A stretch of DNA of 64,000 bases from Burkholderia cenocepacia (GCF_014211915.1 NZ_CP060040.1:1054001-1118000); one strand, 5' to 3'; positions 27,169 through 36,070 are shown, counted from the first letter of the stretch. A program made the numbers and translations. The notes: generated from the sequence alone by a model not told the origin.

Positions 27169-28833
27169 ATGAGAGCCAAACGTTTCAATTTCGCGCTGGC
27201 GCGCCCCGCACATGCGCGCATGCTCGCCGGCATGCTGTCCGCAGCCGCCCTCCTGCCCCTCGCCGGTTGCGGCGGAGGCGGCGGCGACGGCAGCAACCCG
27301 TCTTCGTCCAACGCATCGCCCGCACCGACACCCGCCCCGACGCCGGCTCCCACGCCCGCGCCCGCCCCGACCACCCCGCCCGCGTCGTCCGGCGGCAATG
27401 CATGCACGTCGCAGCAGGCCGCCGTGCAGATGGCCGCGCAGACCGCGCCGGCCGAGCCGCCGGTCGATCACCTCATCGTCAAGCTGAAAACGCTGACGGC
27501 CACGCGCGCGATGGCGGCCATCGACAACGGCTCGCGATTCGACGCGGTGATCCAGCGCGCGATGACGCGCTGGACAGCGCCGGTGACCGGCAGCGCACGC
27601 GCGTACGCGAGCACGGTCGCGCAAACGCCGGTGAACGTGCAGGTCGAGCGCACGATCTCGAACGGCGCGGCCGTGCTGTCGCTCGGCCAGCGCATGGACG
27701 CCGCCGATGCCGCCGCGCTCGCGCAGGCGTTCGCGGCGGACAGCGACGTGGACTACGCGGAACCGGATCACCCGATGCAGATCCGCGACACGCCGAGCGA
27801 CCCGCTCTACAGCCAGCAGTGGTACCTGTCCGACCCGGCCGCCGGCATCGACCTGCCGCCCGCCTGGAACGTGACCAAAGGTTCGCCGACCGTCGTCACG
27901 GCCGTGCTCGACACCGGCTACCGGCCGCACGGCGACCTCGTCGGCAATCTGATCCAGCAAGGCTACAGCTTCATCAGCAACGTCAACACCAGCAACAACG
28001 GCCTGACGCGCGGCCCGGACGCCACCGATCCGGGCGACTGGGTCACGCAGCAGGAACTCGACAACGCCAACGGCCCGTACTATCACTGCGCCAGCCAGCC
28101 GAGCAACAGCAGCTGGCACGGCACGCGCGTGATGGGCGTGATCGGCGCGACCGCCAACAACGGCACCGGCGTCGCCGGCGTCTCGTGGCTCAGCCGGATC
28201 CTGCCGGTGCGCGTGCTCGGCAAGTGCGGCGGCGTGACGAGCGACATCGCCGACGGCATGCGCTGGGCAGCCGGCATTCCCGTCAATGGCGTGCCGAACA
28301 ATCCGAACCCCGCGAAGATCATCAACCTGAGCCTCGGCGGGGTCGGCGCATGCAGCACGACGTTCCAGCAGGCGATCGACGACGTGACCGCGAAAGGCGT
28401 GACCGTGGTCGTCGCGGCCGGCAACGACGGCCTGTCGACCGGGCTCGACCAACCCGCGAACTGCCGCGGCGTGATCACCGTCGGCGCGACCGACGCGACG
28501 GGCCGACGCGCATCGTTCAGCAACTTCGGCGCCGATGTCGCGCTGAGCGCACCGGGCGTCAACGTCCTGTCGACGTCGAACACCGGCACGACGACGCCGG
28601 GCTCGGACACCTATGGCCCCGCGAACGGCACCAGCCTCGCGGCGCCCCAGGTGACGGGCGTCGCCGCGCTGATGTTGTCGGTGAACGGCAACCTCACGCC
28701 CGCGCAGATCCTGCAGAAGCTGCAAGGCGGCACGCGCGCGGCGAAGCTGGCCGCCGGCACGTCGTGCACCGCGCTGCCGGCAGGCTCGGGCATCCTCGAT
28801 GCGGGGGCCGCCGTCGCGACCGCGAACCAGTAA
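27169..28833 (+). CDS. lipoprotein-type subtilisin-like serine protease (S8)
   Basis: 554 aa from ATG 27169 (GAGGA upstream). A lipobox (LLPLAGC) follows the signal peptide, then a Gly run and a Pro/Ala/Thr linker built from TPAP repeats (residues ~50-70). A propeptide-like region follows, then the peptidase S8 domain with Asp248 (VLDTGYRPHGD), His317 (SSWHGTRVMGV) and Ser489 (NGTSLAAPQ). This matches the secreted or surface serine proteases of Burkholderia. The C-terminal region is short, with no autotransporter or prepilin domain. It stands alone, and the mgtA leader begins about 135 bases later. Confidence 0.93.
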   Translation: MRAKRFNFALARPAHARMLAGMLSAAALLPLAGCGGGGGDGSNPSSSNASPAPTPAPTPAPTPAPAPTTPPASSGGNACTSQQAAVQMAAQTAPAEPPVDHLIVKLKTLTATRAMAAIDNGSRFDAVIQRAMTRWTAPVTGSARAYASTVAQTPVNVQVERTISNGAAVLSLGQRMDAADAAALAQAFAADSDVDYAEPDHPMQIRDTPSDPLYSQQWYLSDPAAGIDLPPAWNVTKGSPTVVTAVLDTGYRPHGDLVGNLIQQGYSFISNVNTSNNGLTRGPDATDPGDWVTQQELDNANGPYYHCASQPSNSSWHGTRVMGVIGATANNGTGVAGVSWLSRILPVRVLGKCGGVTSDIADGMRWAAGIPVNGVPNNPNPAKIINLSLGGVGACSTTFQQAIDDVTAKGVTVVVAAGNDGLSTGLDQPANCRGVITVGATDATGRRASFSNFGADVALSAPGVNVLSTSNTGTTTPGSDTYGPANGTSLAAPQVTGVAALMLSVNGNLTPAQILQKLQGGTRAAKLAAGTSCTALPAGSGILDAGAAVATANQ

Positions 28834-28968
28834 CCGGAACCTCGTTCGACGCGGCCGCGCCTCTGCCGACATCGCAGGCGCGCGGCCGTTTCATGACGGG
28901 CTATCGAACGCGACTGCACACGCGCGCCGCCTCGATCACGCATCTCGAAATAACGCCTGACAAAAGGG

Positions 28969-28999
28969 TTGACGCTTCGCACAGCGAGCCATTACCATC
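28969..28999 (+). promoter_or_regulatory. candidate sigma70-type promoter for the mgtA leader
   Basis: TTGACG (28969-28974) followed after 19 bases by TACCAT (28994-28999), or after 17 by TTACCA. The -35 matches 5 of 6 consensus positions; the -10 is weak. It lies just upstream of a short reading frame and a structured leader that run into mgtA, giving a 5' region of about 540 bases. Confidence 0.45.
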
Positions 29000-29015
29000 G
29001 CCCCCGTCTAGTTAC

Positions 29016-29081
29016 ATGGAGTGTTCTGTGAACACCGATGCGAGTTGTAGTTGGTCCCTGGCCAACTTGACTGCTGCCTGA
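29016..29081 (+). CDS. putative leader peptide upstream of mgtA
   Basis: 21 codons from ATG 29016, or 17 from GTG 29028, which has TGGAGTG in front of it and is the better start. The peptide ends ASCSWSLANLTAA. Codons AGT, TGT, TCC, TTG and ACT are rare in this genome, so the bases rather than the peptide may be constrained. Within the frame, AGTTGG (29049-29054) pairs perfectly with CCAACT (29062-29067). This resembles a translated attenuator like mgtL of Salmonella in principle, but the sequence is unrelated, and I do not recognise the peptide. Confidence 0.4.
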   Translation: MECSVNTDASCSWSLANLTAA

Positions 29082-29342
29082 GGAAAACGCGCAGAGCCTC
29101 GTCTTCTGCCGCATCCCGGGAAGCAGGATGCGGCGCCCTTCCGGCCTGACCACGGGCCAGATCTCCCGCCGAATTTTCGATGTTGTCGAATGCACGCGAC
29201 GCGCCGTCGCGCGTGTGCGTTCGTGTTGCGCGCGGCGCCAGCCGCGTGCACTCTCCGTTCGCGTGCCGTCCGGCCGCGCGCCTCGTTGCGCGCGCCGCCG
29301 CCGATCGCCCGCGCCGATTCTCCGCAACCGACAGGAGTGCAG
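29082..29342 (+). promoter_or_regulatory. structured 5' leader of mgtA
   Basis: Non-coding stretch between the leader frame and the next small gene. A perfect 9-bp hairpin, GCCGCATCC paired with GGATGCGGC around a 9-base loop, spans 29108-29134, with no T run after it. No match to the ykoK M-box or yybP-ykoY classes was recognised. Downstream bases are GC- and C-rich, which would suit Rho-dependent control, but this is inference. Confidence 0.4.
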
Positions 29343-29501
29343 ATGAACTCAGACGACAGTAGTCGATTACCGCTCGCCGGTGCGACGCTGCGCATCGACA
29401 CGCCGTGCGCATTCTGCGCGCCGGCGAGCGTTCCCGCCTTTACCGATCCACAGCCGATCGCGCCTGACGCGACGCGGCGGGGAGCGTTCGTGCGTCGATG
29501 A
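29343..29501 (+). CDS. small protein upstream of mgtA, unknown function
   Basis: 52 aa from ATG 29343, preceded by ACAGGAGTGCAG, a strong ribosome site. The sequence begins MNSDDSSRLPLAGATLRID and contains a CAFC motif. There is no membrane segment or signal. The stop lies 47 bases before the mgtA start, so it is either a small protein co-expressed with mgtA or a second regulatory frame. The strong ribosome site is the main support; no family was recognised. Confidence 0.45.
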   Translation: MNSDDSSRLPLAGATLRIDTPCAFCAPASVPAFTDPQPIAPDATRRGAFVRR

Positions 29502-29548
29502 CGTCACGGCCGCTCCCCGCCCGCCGCCTCGTGCGCAAGGAGCGACTC

Positions 29549-32314
29549 ATGACGACACGACACAACACCTCGCACAAGAAACAGCGCGGCTTCATCAAGG
29601 CCGGCGCCGGCCAGCAGAACGACCCGCGCATCATGCGCGCCGCCCAGGAAGCGGCCCGCCCGCTCGAAGACACGCTGAAGTCGCTGCACACCAGCACGCG
29701 CGGCCTCACCTACGACCAGGCAGCCGGCCGCCTGCAGCACGACGGCCCGAACGAAATCGCGCACGACAAGCCGCCGCACTGGACCCGCCAGTTGCTGCTG
29801 TCGTTCCACAACCCGTTCGTCTACGTGCTGCTGGTGCTGGCCGCCATCAGCTTCTTCACCGACGTCTACTTCGCGGCGCCCGACGATCGCGACTACGTCG
29901 GCATGACGATCCTGCTGACGATGGTCACGATCAGCGCGCTGCTGCGCTTCGTGCAGGAATTCCGGTCGCTGCGCGCGGCCGAGAAGCTCAAGGCGATGGT
30001 CCGCACGACCGCGACCGTGCAGCGCGCCATGACCGACACGTCGGAACCGACGCGCCGCGAGGTGCCGATGCGCGAAGTCGTGACCGGCGACATCGTGCAT
30101 CTTTCCGCCGGCGACATGATCCCCGCCGACGTGCGGCTGCTCGCGTCGCGCGACCTGTTCATCAGCCAGGCCGTGCTGACCGGCGAGGCGCTGCCCGTCG
30201 AGAAGTACGACACGCTCGGCGCGGTGGCCGGCAAATCCGCGGGCACGCACGCGGCCGGCGCGGCCAACGGCGCACCGGCATCGCTGCTCGATCTCGAGAA
30301 CGTCTGCTTCATGGGCACCAACGTCGTCAGCGGCACGGCGACGGCCGTCGTCGTCGCGACCGGCGAAGACACGTACTTCGGCTCGCTCGCGCGCAACGTC
30401 GTGAGCCACAAGCGCATCGAGACGAGCTTCGACCGCGGTGTCGCGAGCGTCAGCTGGCTGCTGATCAAGTTCATGTTCGTGATGGTGCCGATCGTGTTCA
30501 TGATCAACGGCCTCACCAAGGGCGACTGGCTGAGCGCACTCACGTTCGCGCTCGCGGTGGCCGTGGGCCTCACGCCCGAGATGCTGCCGATGATCGTCAG
30601 CGCGAACCTTGCGCGCGGCGCGGTCGCGATGGCGCGCCGCAAGGTGGTCGTCAAGCGGCTGAACTCGGTGCAGAACTTCGGCGCGATGGATGTGCTGTGT
30701 ACCGACAAGACCGGCACGCTCACGCAGGACAAGATCATCCTCGAACACCACCTCGACCTGTCCGGTCACAAGAACGAGGACATCCTGCGGCTCGGCTGGC
30801 TGAACAGCTTCCACCAGAGCGGCCAGAAGAACCTGATCGACATCGCGGTCGTCGCGCGCGCCGACGAGATCGGCGAACGCGTGAAGCCGCAGGGCTACAA
30901 GAAGATCGACGAACTGCCGTTCGACTTCGTGCGGCGCCGTCTGTCGGTCGTCGTCGAGGATACGCGCGGCACGCACCTGCTGATCTGCAAGGGCGCGGTC
31001 GAGGAAATGCTGGCCGTCTCCAGGCATGTGCAGGATGAGGACGGCGTGCGCCCGCTCGACTTCGTGGCCCGCAAGCGGCTGCTCGAACAGGCCACCGCGT
31101 ACAACGAGGACGGGTTCCGCGTGCTCGTGCTCGCCACGCGCACGATCCCGCGCGGCGAAGAACGCGCGCAATATCGCACCGCCGACGAACACGATCTCGT
31201 CGTGCGCGGCTTCCTGACCTTCCTCGATCCGCCGAAGGAATCGGCCGCGCCGGCGCTCGCCGCGCTGCGCGAGAACGGCGTCGCGGTGAAGGTGCTGACG
31301 GGCGACAACCCGACCGTCACGATGAAGGTGTGCCGCCAGGTCGGCCTCGAACCCGGCAAGCCGATGCTCGGTACGGAAATCGAAGCGCTCGACGATGCGA
31401 CGCTCGCGCAGGTGGTCGAACGCACGACCGTGTTCGCGAAGCTCACGCCGCTGCAGAAGGCGCGCATCGTCAAGGCGCTGCAGGCGAACGGCCACACGGT
31501 CGGCTTCCTCGGCGACGGCATCAACGACGCGCCGGCGCTGCGCGACGCGGACGTCGGCATCTCGGTCGACAGCGGCGCCGACATCGCGAAGGAAACCGCC
31601 GACATCATCCTGCTCGAAAAGAGCCTGATGGTGCTGGAGGAAGGCGTGATCAAGGGCCGCGAGACGTTCGGCAACATCCTGAAGTACCTGAACATGACGG
31701 CCAGCTCGAACTTCGGCAACGTGTTCTCGGTGCTGGTCGCCAGCGCGTTCCTGCCGTGGGAGCCGATGCTCGCGACGCAACTGCTCGTGCTGAATCTGAT
31801 CTACGACACGTCGCAGATGCTGCTGCCGTGGGACAAGATGGACCCCGAGTTCCTGAAGAAGCCGCGCAAGTGGGAAGCCGGCAACATCAGCCGCTTCATG
31901 CTGTGGGTCGGGCCGACGTCGTCGGTGTTCGACATCACGACGTACATCCTGATGTGGACCGTGTTCGGTGCGGGCGCGCTGTATCACCTGAACGGCGGCG
32001 CGAGCGGCCAGATCGTGATGAACTCGGGCTGGTTCATCGAGAGCCTCGTGTCGCAGACGCTCGTCGTGCATCTGCTGCGCACGCAGAAGATCCCGTTCCT
32101 GCAGAGCACGGCGTCGCTGCCGGTGCTGCTGTCGACCTTCACCGCGATCGCGATCGGCTGCTGGCTGCCGTTCTCGCCGTTCGCGGAGGCGATCGGCTTC
32201 ATGCACCTGCCGGGCACCTACTGGCTGTGGCTCGCCGCGACGATGGTCGGCTACATCGTGCTTGCGCAGATCGTCAAGACGATCTACGTGCGCCGCTACA
32301 AGCAATGGTTCTGA
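29549..32314 (+). CDS. mgtA: magnesium-transporting P-type ATPase MgtA
   Basis: 921 aa P-type ATPase of class IIIB that imports Mg2+ across the inner membrane. Features in order: an N-terminal cytoplasmic region; helices 1-2 (LLLSFHNPFVYVLLVLAA); the actuator loop with LTGEALPVEKYD; the phosphorylation site Asp386 in CTDKTGTLTQDK; the hinge GDGINDAPALRDADVGISVD; and six C-terminal helices with WEPMLATQLLVLNLIYD. AAGGAG lies 7 bases before ATG 29549; the frame runs 17 codons further upstream without homology. It is monocistronic, with a terminator 80 bases after the stop. The long leader suggests post-transcriptional control. Confidence 0.95.
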   Translation: MTTRHNTSHKKQRGFIKAGAGQQNDPRIMRAAQEAARPLEDTLKSLHTSTRGLTYDQAAGRLQHDGPNEIAHDKPPHWTRQLLLSFHNPFVYVLLVLAAISFFTDVYFAAPDDRDYVGMTILLTMVTISALLRFVQEFRSLRAAEKLKAMVRTTATVQRAMTDTSEPTRREVPMREVVTGDIVHLSAGDMIPADVRLLASRDLFISQAVLTGEALPVEKYDTLGAVAGKSAGTHAAGAANGAPASLLDLENVCFMGTNVVSGTATAVVVATGEDTYFGSLARNVVSHKRIETSFDRGVASVSWLLIKFMFVMVPIVFMINGLTKGDWLSALTFALAVAVGLTPEMLPMIVSANLARGAVAMARRKVVVKRLNSVQNFGAMDVLCTDKTGTLTQDKIILEHHLDLSGHKNEDILRLGWLNSFHQSGQKNLIDIAVVARADEIGERVKPQGYKKIDELPFDFVRRRLSVVVEDTRGTHLLICKGAVEEMLAVSRHVQDEDGVRPLDFVARKRLLEQATAYNEDGFRVLVLATRTIPRGEERAQYRTADEHDLVVRGFLTFLDPPKESAAPALAALRENGVAVKVLTGDNPTVTMKVCRQVGLEPGKPMLGTEIEALDDATLAQVVERTTVFAKLTPLQKARIVKALQANGHTVGFLGDGINDAPALRDADVGISVDSGADIAKETADIILLEKSLMVLEEGVIKGRETFGNILKYLNMTASSNFGNVFSVLVASAFLPWEPMLATQLLVLNLIYDTSQMLLPWDKMDPEFLKKPRKWEAGNISRFMLWVGPTSSVFDITTYILMWTVFGAGALYHLNGGASGQIVMNSGWFIESLVSQTLVVHLLRTQKIPFLQSTASLPVLLSTFTAIAIGCWLPFSPFAEAIGFMHLPGTYWLWLAATMVGYIVLAQIVKTIYVRRYKQWF

Positions 32315-32393
32315 TGGCGCGAGGATGACGATGCGCCGGCCCGTGCGCGACCCGCACGGGCCGAACGATCCGATCTGCCATCGTTCGGTGATG

Positions 32394-32420
32394 AACAGGC
32401 CGCATCCGCGGCCTGTTTTT
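32394..32420. terminator. Rho-independent terminator after mgtA
   Basis: A 10-bp stem (AACAGGCCGC with GCGGCCTGTT), a 4-base loop (ATCC) and a TTTTT tail. Two further inverted repeats without T runs lie just upstream (32339-32361 and 32362-32387). It may also serve the convergent regulator at 32424. Confidence 0.85.
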
Positions 32421-32423
32421 CAT

Positions 32424-32708
32424 TCATTGGGCATCGTTCGCACCGAACAGCTGCGCGCACACCGCGCGCCCTTCGTCGGTCAGCGCGGCGCTGCCGGTAC
32501 CGTCCTCGTTCAGCGTCGTCGCGCTCAGGCCGGCGGCGTCGAGTTGCGTCAGCACGCGGCGCAGCGTGCTCATCGGCAGTTGCGCGCGCTTCGCGATCTT
32601 CGGCAGCGACCACGTCTTGCCGGCCGGATCGCTGGCGGCTTCGTTCAGCGTCGCGAGCGTGGCGACGAGTGCGGGATCGAGCGGGGATTCGTCGGTGTCG
32701 GAAGTCAT
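32424..32708 (-). CDS. small winged-helix DNA-binding protein
   Basis: 94 aa from ATG 32708. The region WSLPKIAKRAQLPMSTLRRVLTQLDAAGL is split into a recognition helix and wing typical of MarR/IclR-like winged helices, and a short C-terminal wing follows (GSAALTDEGRAV). It has no effector domain. The upstream frame could be longer, but homology-like sequence begins here and no strong ribosome site is visible. It lies 71 bases downstream of a LysR gene on the same strand. Likely a transcription factor with unknown targets. Confidence 0.75.
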   Translation of the reverse strand: MTSDTDESPLDPALVATLATLNEAASDPAGKTWSLPKIAKRAQLPMSTLRRVLTQLDAAGLSATTLNEDGTGSAALTDEGRAVCAQLFGANDAQ

Positions 32709-32779
32709 CGGTTCGGGTTCGTCGGCCGGCGTCGCACCGGCATGCAGGGAGAAAACGCTCGCGGACACTATACGCCGCG

Positions 32780-33655
32780 TCACGCACCCTTGAGCGCGCT
32801 GCGCATGAACGACACGAAACGCGCGGTGACGGGATCGTCGCGATCGGACAGCCATGCGAGCCCCACGCGCCACTTCGCGTCACGGCCGTCGAGCGGCAGC
32901 ACCGTCGCGTCGCGCAGCAGGTACCGCGCGCTCGACGGGATGAACGCGACGCCGACGCCGGCCGCGACCGAGGTCAGCACCGACTGCACGTCTTCCGCCT
33001 GCTGCATCACGTGCGGCACGAAACGGCGCTCGACGCACCATCGGTCGATCTGCGCGGCCAGCCCCGGGCCGCGCGCACGCTGCAGTGCGATGAAGCCGAT
33101 CTCGTTGAGCGCGTCGAGGTTGGCCGGCACGCGCTTGAAGCCGAGATGCGGCGGCACGGCGAGCGCGAGCGCTTCGTCGGTCACCTTGAACGACGACAAG
33201 CCGTCGTCGGCGGGCAGGCGCAGGAAACCGGCGTCGAGCTTGCCGGCACGCAGCCGACGCGTCTGTTCGGACGACGACAGGTCGCTCAGCGTCACCGCGA
33301 TACCCGGATTGCAACGGCGGAATTCGGCGATCAGCTTCGGCACGAGCGTCAGCACGGACAGGCAGATGCCGAGCCGCAAATGCCCGCGCTGGCCACTGGT
33401 CGCTTCCCGTGCACGCGCCAGGATTTCGTCGGCATCGCGCACGAGCGCCTGCGCGTCCGGCAGGAAGCGTTCGCCGAACGGCGTCAGCTCCGCGCCATGC
33501 CGGCCGCGCTCGAACAGCTTGCCGCCGAGGCTTGCTTCCAGCGCGCCGATCTGCTTGCTGAGCGCAGGCTGGCTCATGTGCAGCGCATCGGCCGCGCGGC
33601 TGAAATGGCACAGCTCGGTGACCGTCAGGAACGTGCGCAGCAGTTTCAGTTCCAT
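32780..33655 (-). CDS. LysR-family transcriptional regulator
   Basis: 291 aa. The N-terminal winged helix begins MELKLLRTFLTVTEL and contains FSRAADALHMSQPALSKQIGALE (recognition helix), followed by the standard LysR substrate-binding region (GHLRLGICLSVLTLVPKLI, with GVGVAFIPSSARYLL near the end). It resembles the subgroup controlling aromatic or efflux genes, but the effector is unknown. No divergent target gene with clear homology lies upstream; the next gene is 527 bases away. Confidence 0.93.
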   Translation of the reverse strand: MELKLLRTFLTVTELCHFSRAADALHMSQPALSKQIGALEASLGGKLFERGRHGAELTPFGERFLPDAQALVRDADEILARAREATSGQRGHLRLGICLSVLTLVPKLIAEFRRCNPGIAVTLSDLSSSEQTRRLRAGKLDAGFLRLPADDGLSSFKVTDEALALAVPPHLGFKRVPANLDALNEIGFIALQRARGPGLAAQIDRWCVERRFVPHVMQQAEDVQSVLTSVAAGVGVAFIPSSARYLLRDATVLPLDGRDAKWRVGLAWLSDRDDPVTARFVSFMRSALKGA

Positions 33656-34182
33656 TCTTTAACGGAATCGTAACGATTGAAATATTCATTTTACCGATCG
33701 AACGCAATGGCGTTCAATACGGACATGCCCTTCCCGGAATTCACCTTCATGTCCCTCGATCCAGCGGCCGACTGCGTGGCCGAATCACCATGCGATGTCG
33801 CGGGTGCAAACGCATGCGCCGGTGCCGCCGATACCCGCGCGCCGAAACGTCGTGTCGAACGCACGGACGGGCGCAGCCGCCGCTTTCGCTTCGGCGATGC
33901 GCTGGAAGACGCGCCGCCACGCGCGATGACGGGTTCGATCGCGATCAGTTTCGCGGTCGTGTCGCGGCGGAACTGGCCGCGCTGAACCACGCACCCGCCC
34001 GCCTTTCTCCCCACCCGCACCGCTGCCCGGCAGCGCGAAAACGACCGGAATCCTCCCGTATCACGCATCATTGCGCGTCATCCCATCGTCATCGCCGCGC
34101 GATCGACCGTATAATTTCCCGCACCCGCCGACCGCCCACGCATTCCGCGCAGCCGCATCGCGCGTGAAAAGGAGACTTTCGC
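33656..34182. other. intergenic region between LysR and pbpG
   Basis: 527 bases. Near the LysR start, TTGAAATATTCAT (33678-33690) has the T-N11-A symmetry of a LysR box. A plus-strand open frame at 33707-33985 lacks a ribosome site and homology, and I do not support it. The region may hold a decayed target of the LysR regulator. AAAGGAG at 34168-34174 is the ribosome site of pbpG. Confidence 0.4.
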
Positions 34183-35265
34183 TTGACCGGCCTCATCGCG
34201 CGCCTGCCTCGCGCCCGGACCACCCTGATCCTCGTCCTGTCGTTCCTGCTGCTCGCATTCGCCACGAACGCGTCCGCGCAGCGCGTGCAGCCGCATCGCA
34301 CCGCCCATGCGCAACCGCATGCCCATACGAAGGCCGTCAAGAAGAAGCCCCATCGCAAGAAAAAGGCCGTCAAGCATCGCCGCTCGCGCGTGACGCATCA
34401 GGCAGCCAAACGCCACGCGGCACCCGCGCCGCAGCCGCGGCGCGCGAAACGCACGACCGCCGTGCGGCCACGCCCGCCCGCGAAACCGAAATTGCTCGCC
34501 AGTTGCGGCTACACCCCGCGCGCGGTCGGTTCGCTGCATTCGCGCGCGGCCTACGTGCTCGACGTCGATTCCGGCACCCCGCTGCTGGCGCGTAACGCAC
34601 GCACCGTGCGGCCGATCGCCTCGATCTCGAAACTGATGACGGCCGTCGTCGCGCGCGATGCCGATCGTCCGCTGAACGGCGTGCTGCGCGTGACCGCGCG
34701 CGATCGCGACACGATCAAGTTCACCGGTTCGCGCCTGCAGGTCGGCTCGGAACTGTCGCGCCGCGAGATGTTCCATATCGCGCTGATGTCGTCGGAGAAC
34801 CGCGCGGCCGCCGCGCTGAGCCGCGACTATCCGGGCGGGCGCGCCGCGTTCGTCAAGGCGATGAACCGCGAAGCGCGCCGGCTCGGTATGCGACATACGC
34901 ACTTCCGTGAGCCAACCGGCCTGTCGCCGCACAACGTGTCGACGGCGGAAGATCTCGCGCGGCTCGTCGGCGCGGCCGCGCAAGATCCGCTGATCCGCTA
35001 TTTCTCGACCGATCTGTCGACCACCGTGCGCCCCGGCGACGGTGAACTCGTGTACGTGAATTCCGACCCGCTCGTACGCGACCGCCGCCTGCCGATCCGG
35101 CTGCAGAAAACCGGCTTCATCAACGAATCGGGGCACGGCGTCGTGATGCGCATGCGCGTGAAAGGCCGCCGGGAAACGGTCGTGCTGCTCGGCGCGGCGA
35201 CGCGTGCCGGCGTATCGAGCGACGCAATCAAAATCCATCGCTGGCTGTCCTGTTCGATCCAGTAG
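34183..35265 (+). CDS. pbpG: D-alanyl-D-alanine endopeptidase (PBP7 type)
   Basis: 360 aa periplasmic S11 peptidase that cuts D-Ala-mDAP crosslinks in peptidoglycan. Translation appears to start at TTG 34183, with AAAAGGAG 8 bases before it; no ATG gives a signal peptide. After the signal (LILVLSFLLLAFATNASA) lies a ~70-residue Lys/Arg/His/Pro-rich stretch, then the catalytic domain with Ser147 and Lys150 in SISKLMTAVV, the SSEN motif, and KTG in LQKTGFINES. The basic linker may bind the wall or anionic lipids. It is followed 44 bases later by a small gene on the same strand. Confidence 0.93.
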   Translation: MTGLIARLPRARTTLILVLSFLLLAFATNASAQRVQPHRTAHAQPHAHTKAVKKKPHRKKKAVKHRRSRVTHQAAKRHAAPAPQPRRAKRTTAVRPRPPAKPKLLASCGYTPRAVGSLHSRAAYVLDVDSGTPLLARNARTVRPIASISKLMTAVVARDADRPLNGVLRVTARDRDTIKFTGSRLQVGSELSRREMFHIALMSSENRAAAALSRDYPGGRAAFVKAMNREARRLGMRHTHFREPTGLSPHNVSTAEDLARLVGAAAQDPLIRYFSTDLSTTVRPGDGELVYVNSDPLVRDRRLPIRLQKTGFINESGHGVVMRMRVKGRRETVVLLGAATRAGVSSDAIKIHRWLSCSIQ

Positions 35266-35309
35266 ACGGACACGGGCAGCCAGCGAGCTCACGCGACGGG
35301 AGCGACGCC

Positions 35310-35543
35310 ATGCAGGACGAATACCGCTTCAACGCGTTCGGTCGGCTGCTCGCCGTGGTGCGCACGGACGGTCGTTGGGCCGTGTTCGATCTCGGCGCCG
35401 AAGGCAAGCGGCGCCCGGCCAATCTGCAGATTCCGTCCTCGCTCAGCGCAGACGAACTTGGCCAGTACCTCGGCGATCTGCTGCACGAAAACGCGACTCC
35501 GCGATACAGCGAAGTCGTACCGGTCGCGCATCGACGCACGTAA
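35310..35543 (+). CDS. conserved small protein of unknown function (DUF7661-like)
   Basis: 77 aa soluble protein: YRFNAFGRLLAVVRTDGRWAVF near the start and LSADELGQYLGDLLHENA in the middle match a small family common in Burkholderia with no known role. GGGAGCG precedes ATG 35310. It may be co-transcribed with pbpG 44 bases upstream. No catalytic or binding motif was seen, and the family assignment is from memory of its pattern. Confidence 0.7.
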   Translation: MQDEYRFNAFGRLLAVVRTDGRWAVFDLGAEGKRRPANLQIPSSLSADELGQYLGDLLHENATPRYSEVVPVAHRRT

Positions 35544-35579
35544 TCGCACCGGGCAGCGCCACCAGCCGGCGATCAATTC

Positions 35580-35619
35580 GACAGTTAAACTTGCAAGTTT
35601 AACTGTCTTGTTCTATGAT
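35580..35619 (+). promoter_or_regulatory. perfect 28-bp palindromic operator overlapping the marR promoter
   Basis: 35580-35607 is an exact inverted repeat of GACAGTTAAACTTG. It contains the -35 hexamer TTGCAA (35591-35596); exactly 17 bases on is TATGAT (35614-35619), a near-perfect -10. MarR proteins bind such palindromes, and occupancy here would block RNA polymerase, so the following gene is probably autoregulated. The predicted transcript start at 35626-35627 coincides with the ATG at 35627. Confidence 0.8.
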
Positions 35620-35626
35620 TCGGCGC

Positions 35627-36070
35627 ATGAACCCGCCACGCAAACCCGGCGTTTCCGCCGAAACCGTCGCCGCCGACCTGACCCTCGCGGTCGGCCAGCT
35701 CATCCGCCGGCTGCGCTCCGAGGTCGATTCCGAAGGGCTCGGCATGTCGCAGACGAGCGCGCTCGCGCGGCTCGAACGGCACGGGCCGATGACGACCGCC
35801 GATCTCGCGCGCGCCGAAGCGATGAAGCCGCAATCGATGAAGACGATCCTCGCGAGCCTCGAGGAAGACGCACTCGTCGAGCGCGAGCCCCATCCGACCG
35901 ATGGCCGCCAGATCCTGTTCAAACTCACCGCCGCCGGCCTCGCCGCGCGGCGCAAGCGCAACGCCGCGAAACACCAGTGGCTTGGCGCCGCGATCGAGAA
36001 ACTCGATCCGCAAGACATCGACACGCTCGCCGCGGCCATCCCGCTGATCCGCCGCATCGGCGAGCAATGA
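35627..36070 (+). CDS. MarR-family transcriptional regulator
   Basis: 147 aa from ATG 35627. An earlier ATG at 35615 falls inside the -10 hexamer, so it cannot be the start if this promoter is used; the mRNA would then be leaderless. The winged helix spans about residues 45-95 with MTTADLARAEAMKPQSMKTI and the wing DGRQILFKLT. MarR repressors usually sense small aromatic or oxidising ligands. It lies just upstream of an isochorismatase-family hydrolase and an MFS exporter on the same strand, a typical detoxification operon that it probably represses. Confidence 0.92.
   Translation: MNPPRKPGVSAETVAADLTLAVGQLIRRLRSEVDSEGLGMSQTSALARLERHGPMTTADLARAEAMKPQSMKTILASLEEDALVEREPHPTDGRQILFKLTAAGLAARRKRNAAKHQWLGAAIEKLDPQDIDTLAAAIPLIRRIGEQ

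Noticed and set aside
29504..32305. Long antisense frame over mgtA
   Set aside because: His/Arg-rich low-complexity translation mirroring mgtA codons; no start signals.
33707..33985. Possible 92-aa gene divergent from the LysR regulator
   Set aside because: No ribosome site, no homology, and the last half is low-complexity Arg/Ala; treated as intergenic.
35615..35626. ATG 35615 as the MarR start
   Set aside because: It lies inside the predicted -10 hexamer, so it would not be transcribed from that promoter; ATG 35627 is preferred.
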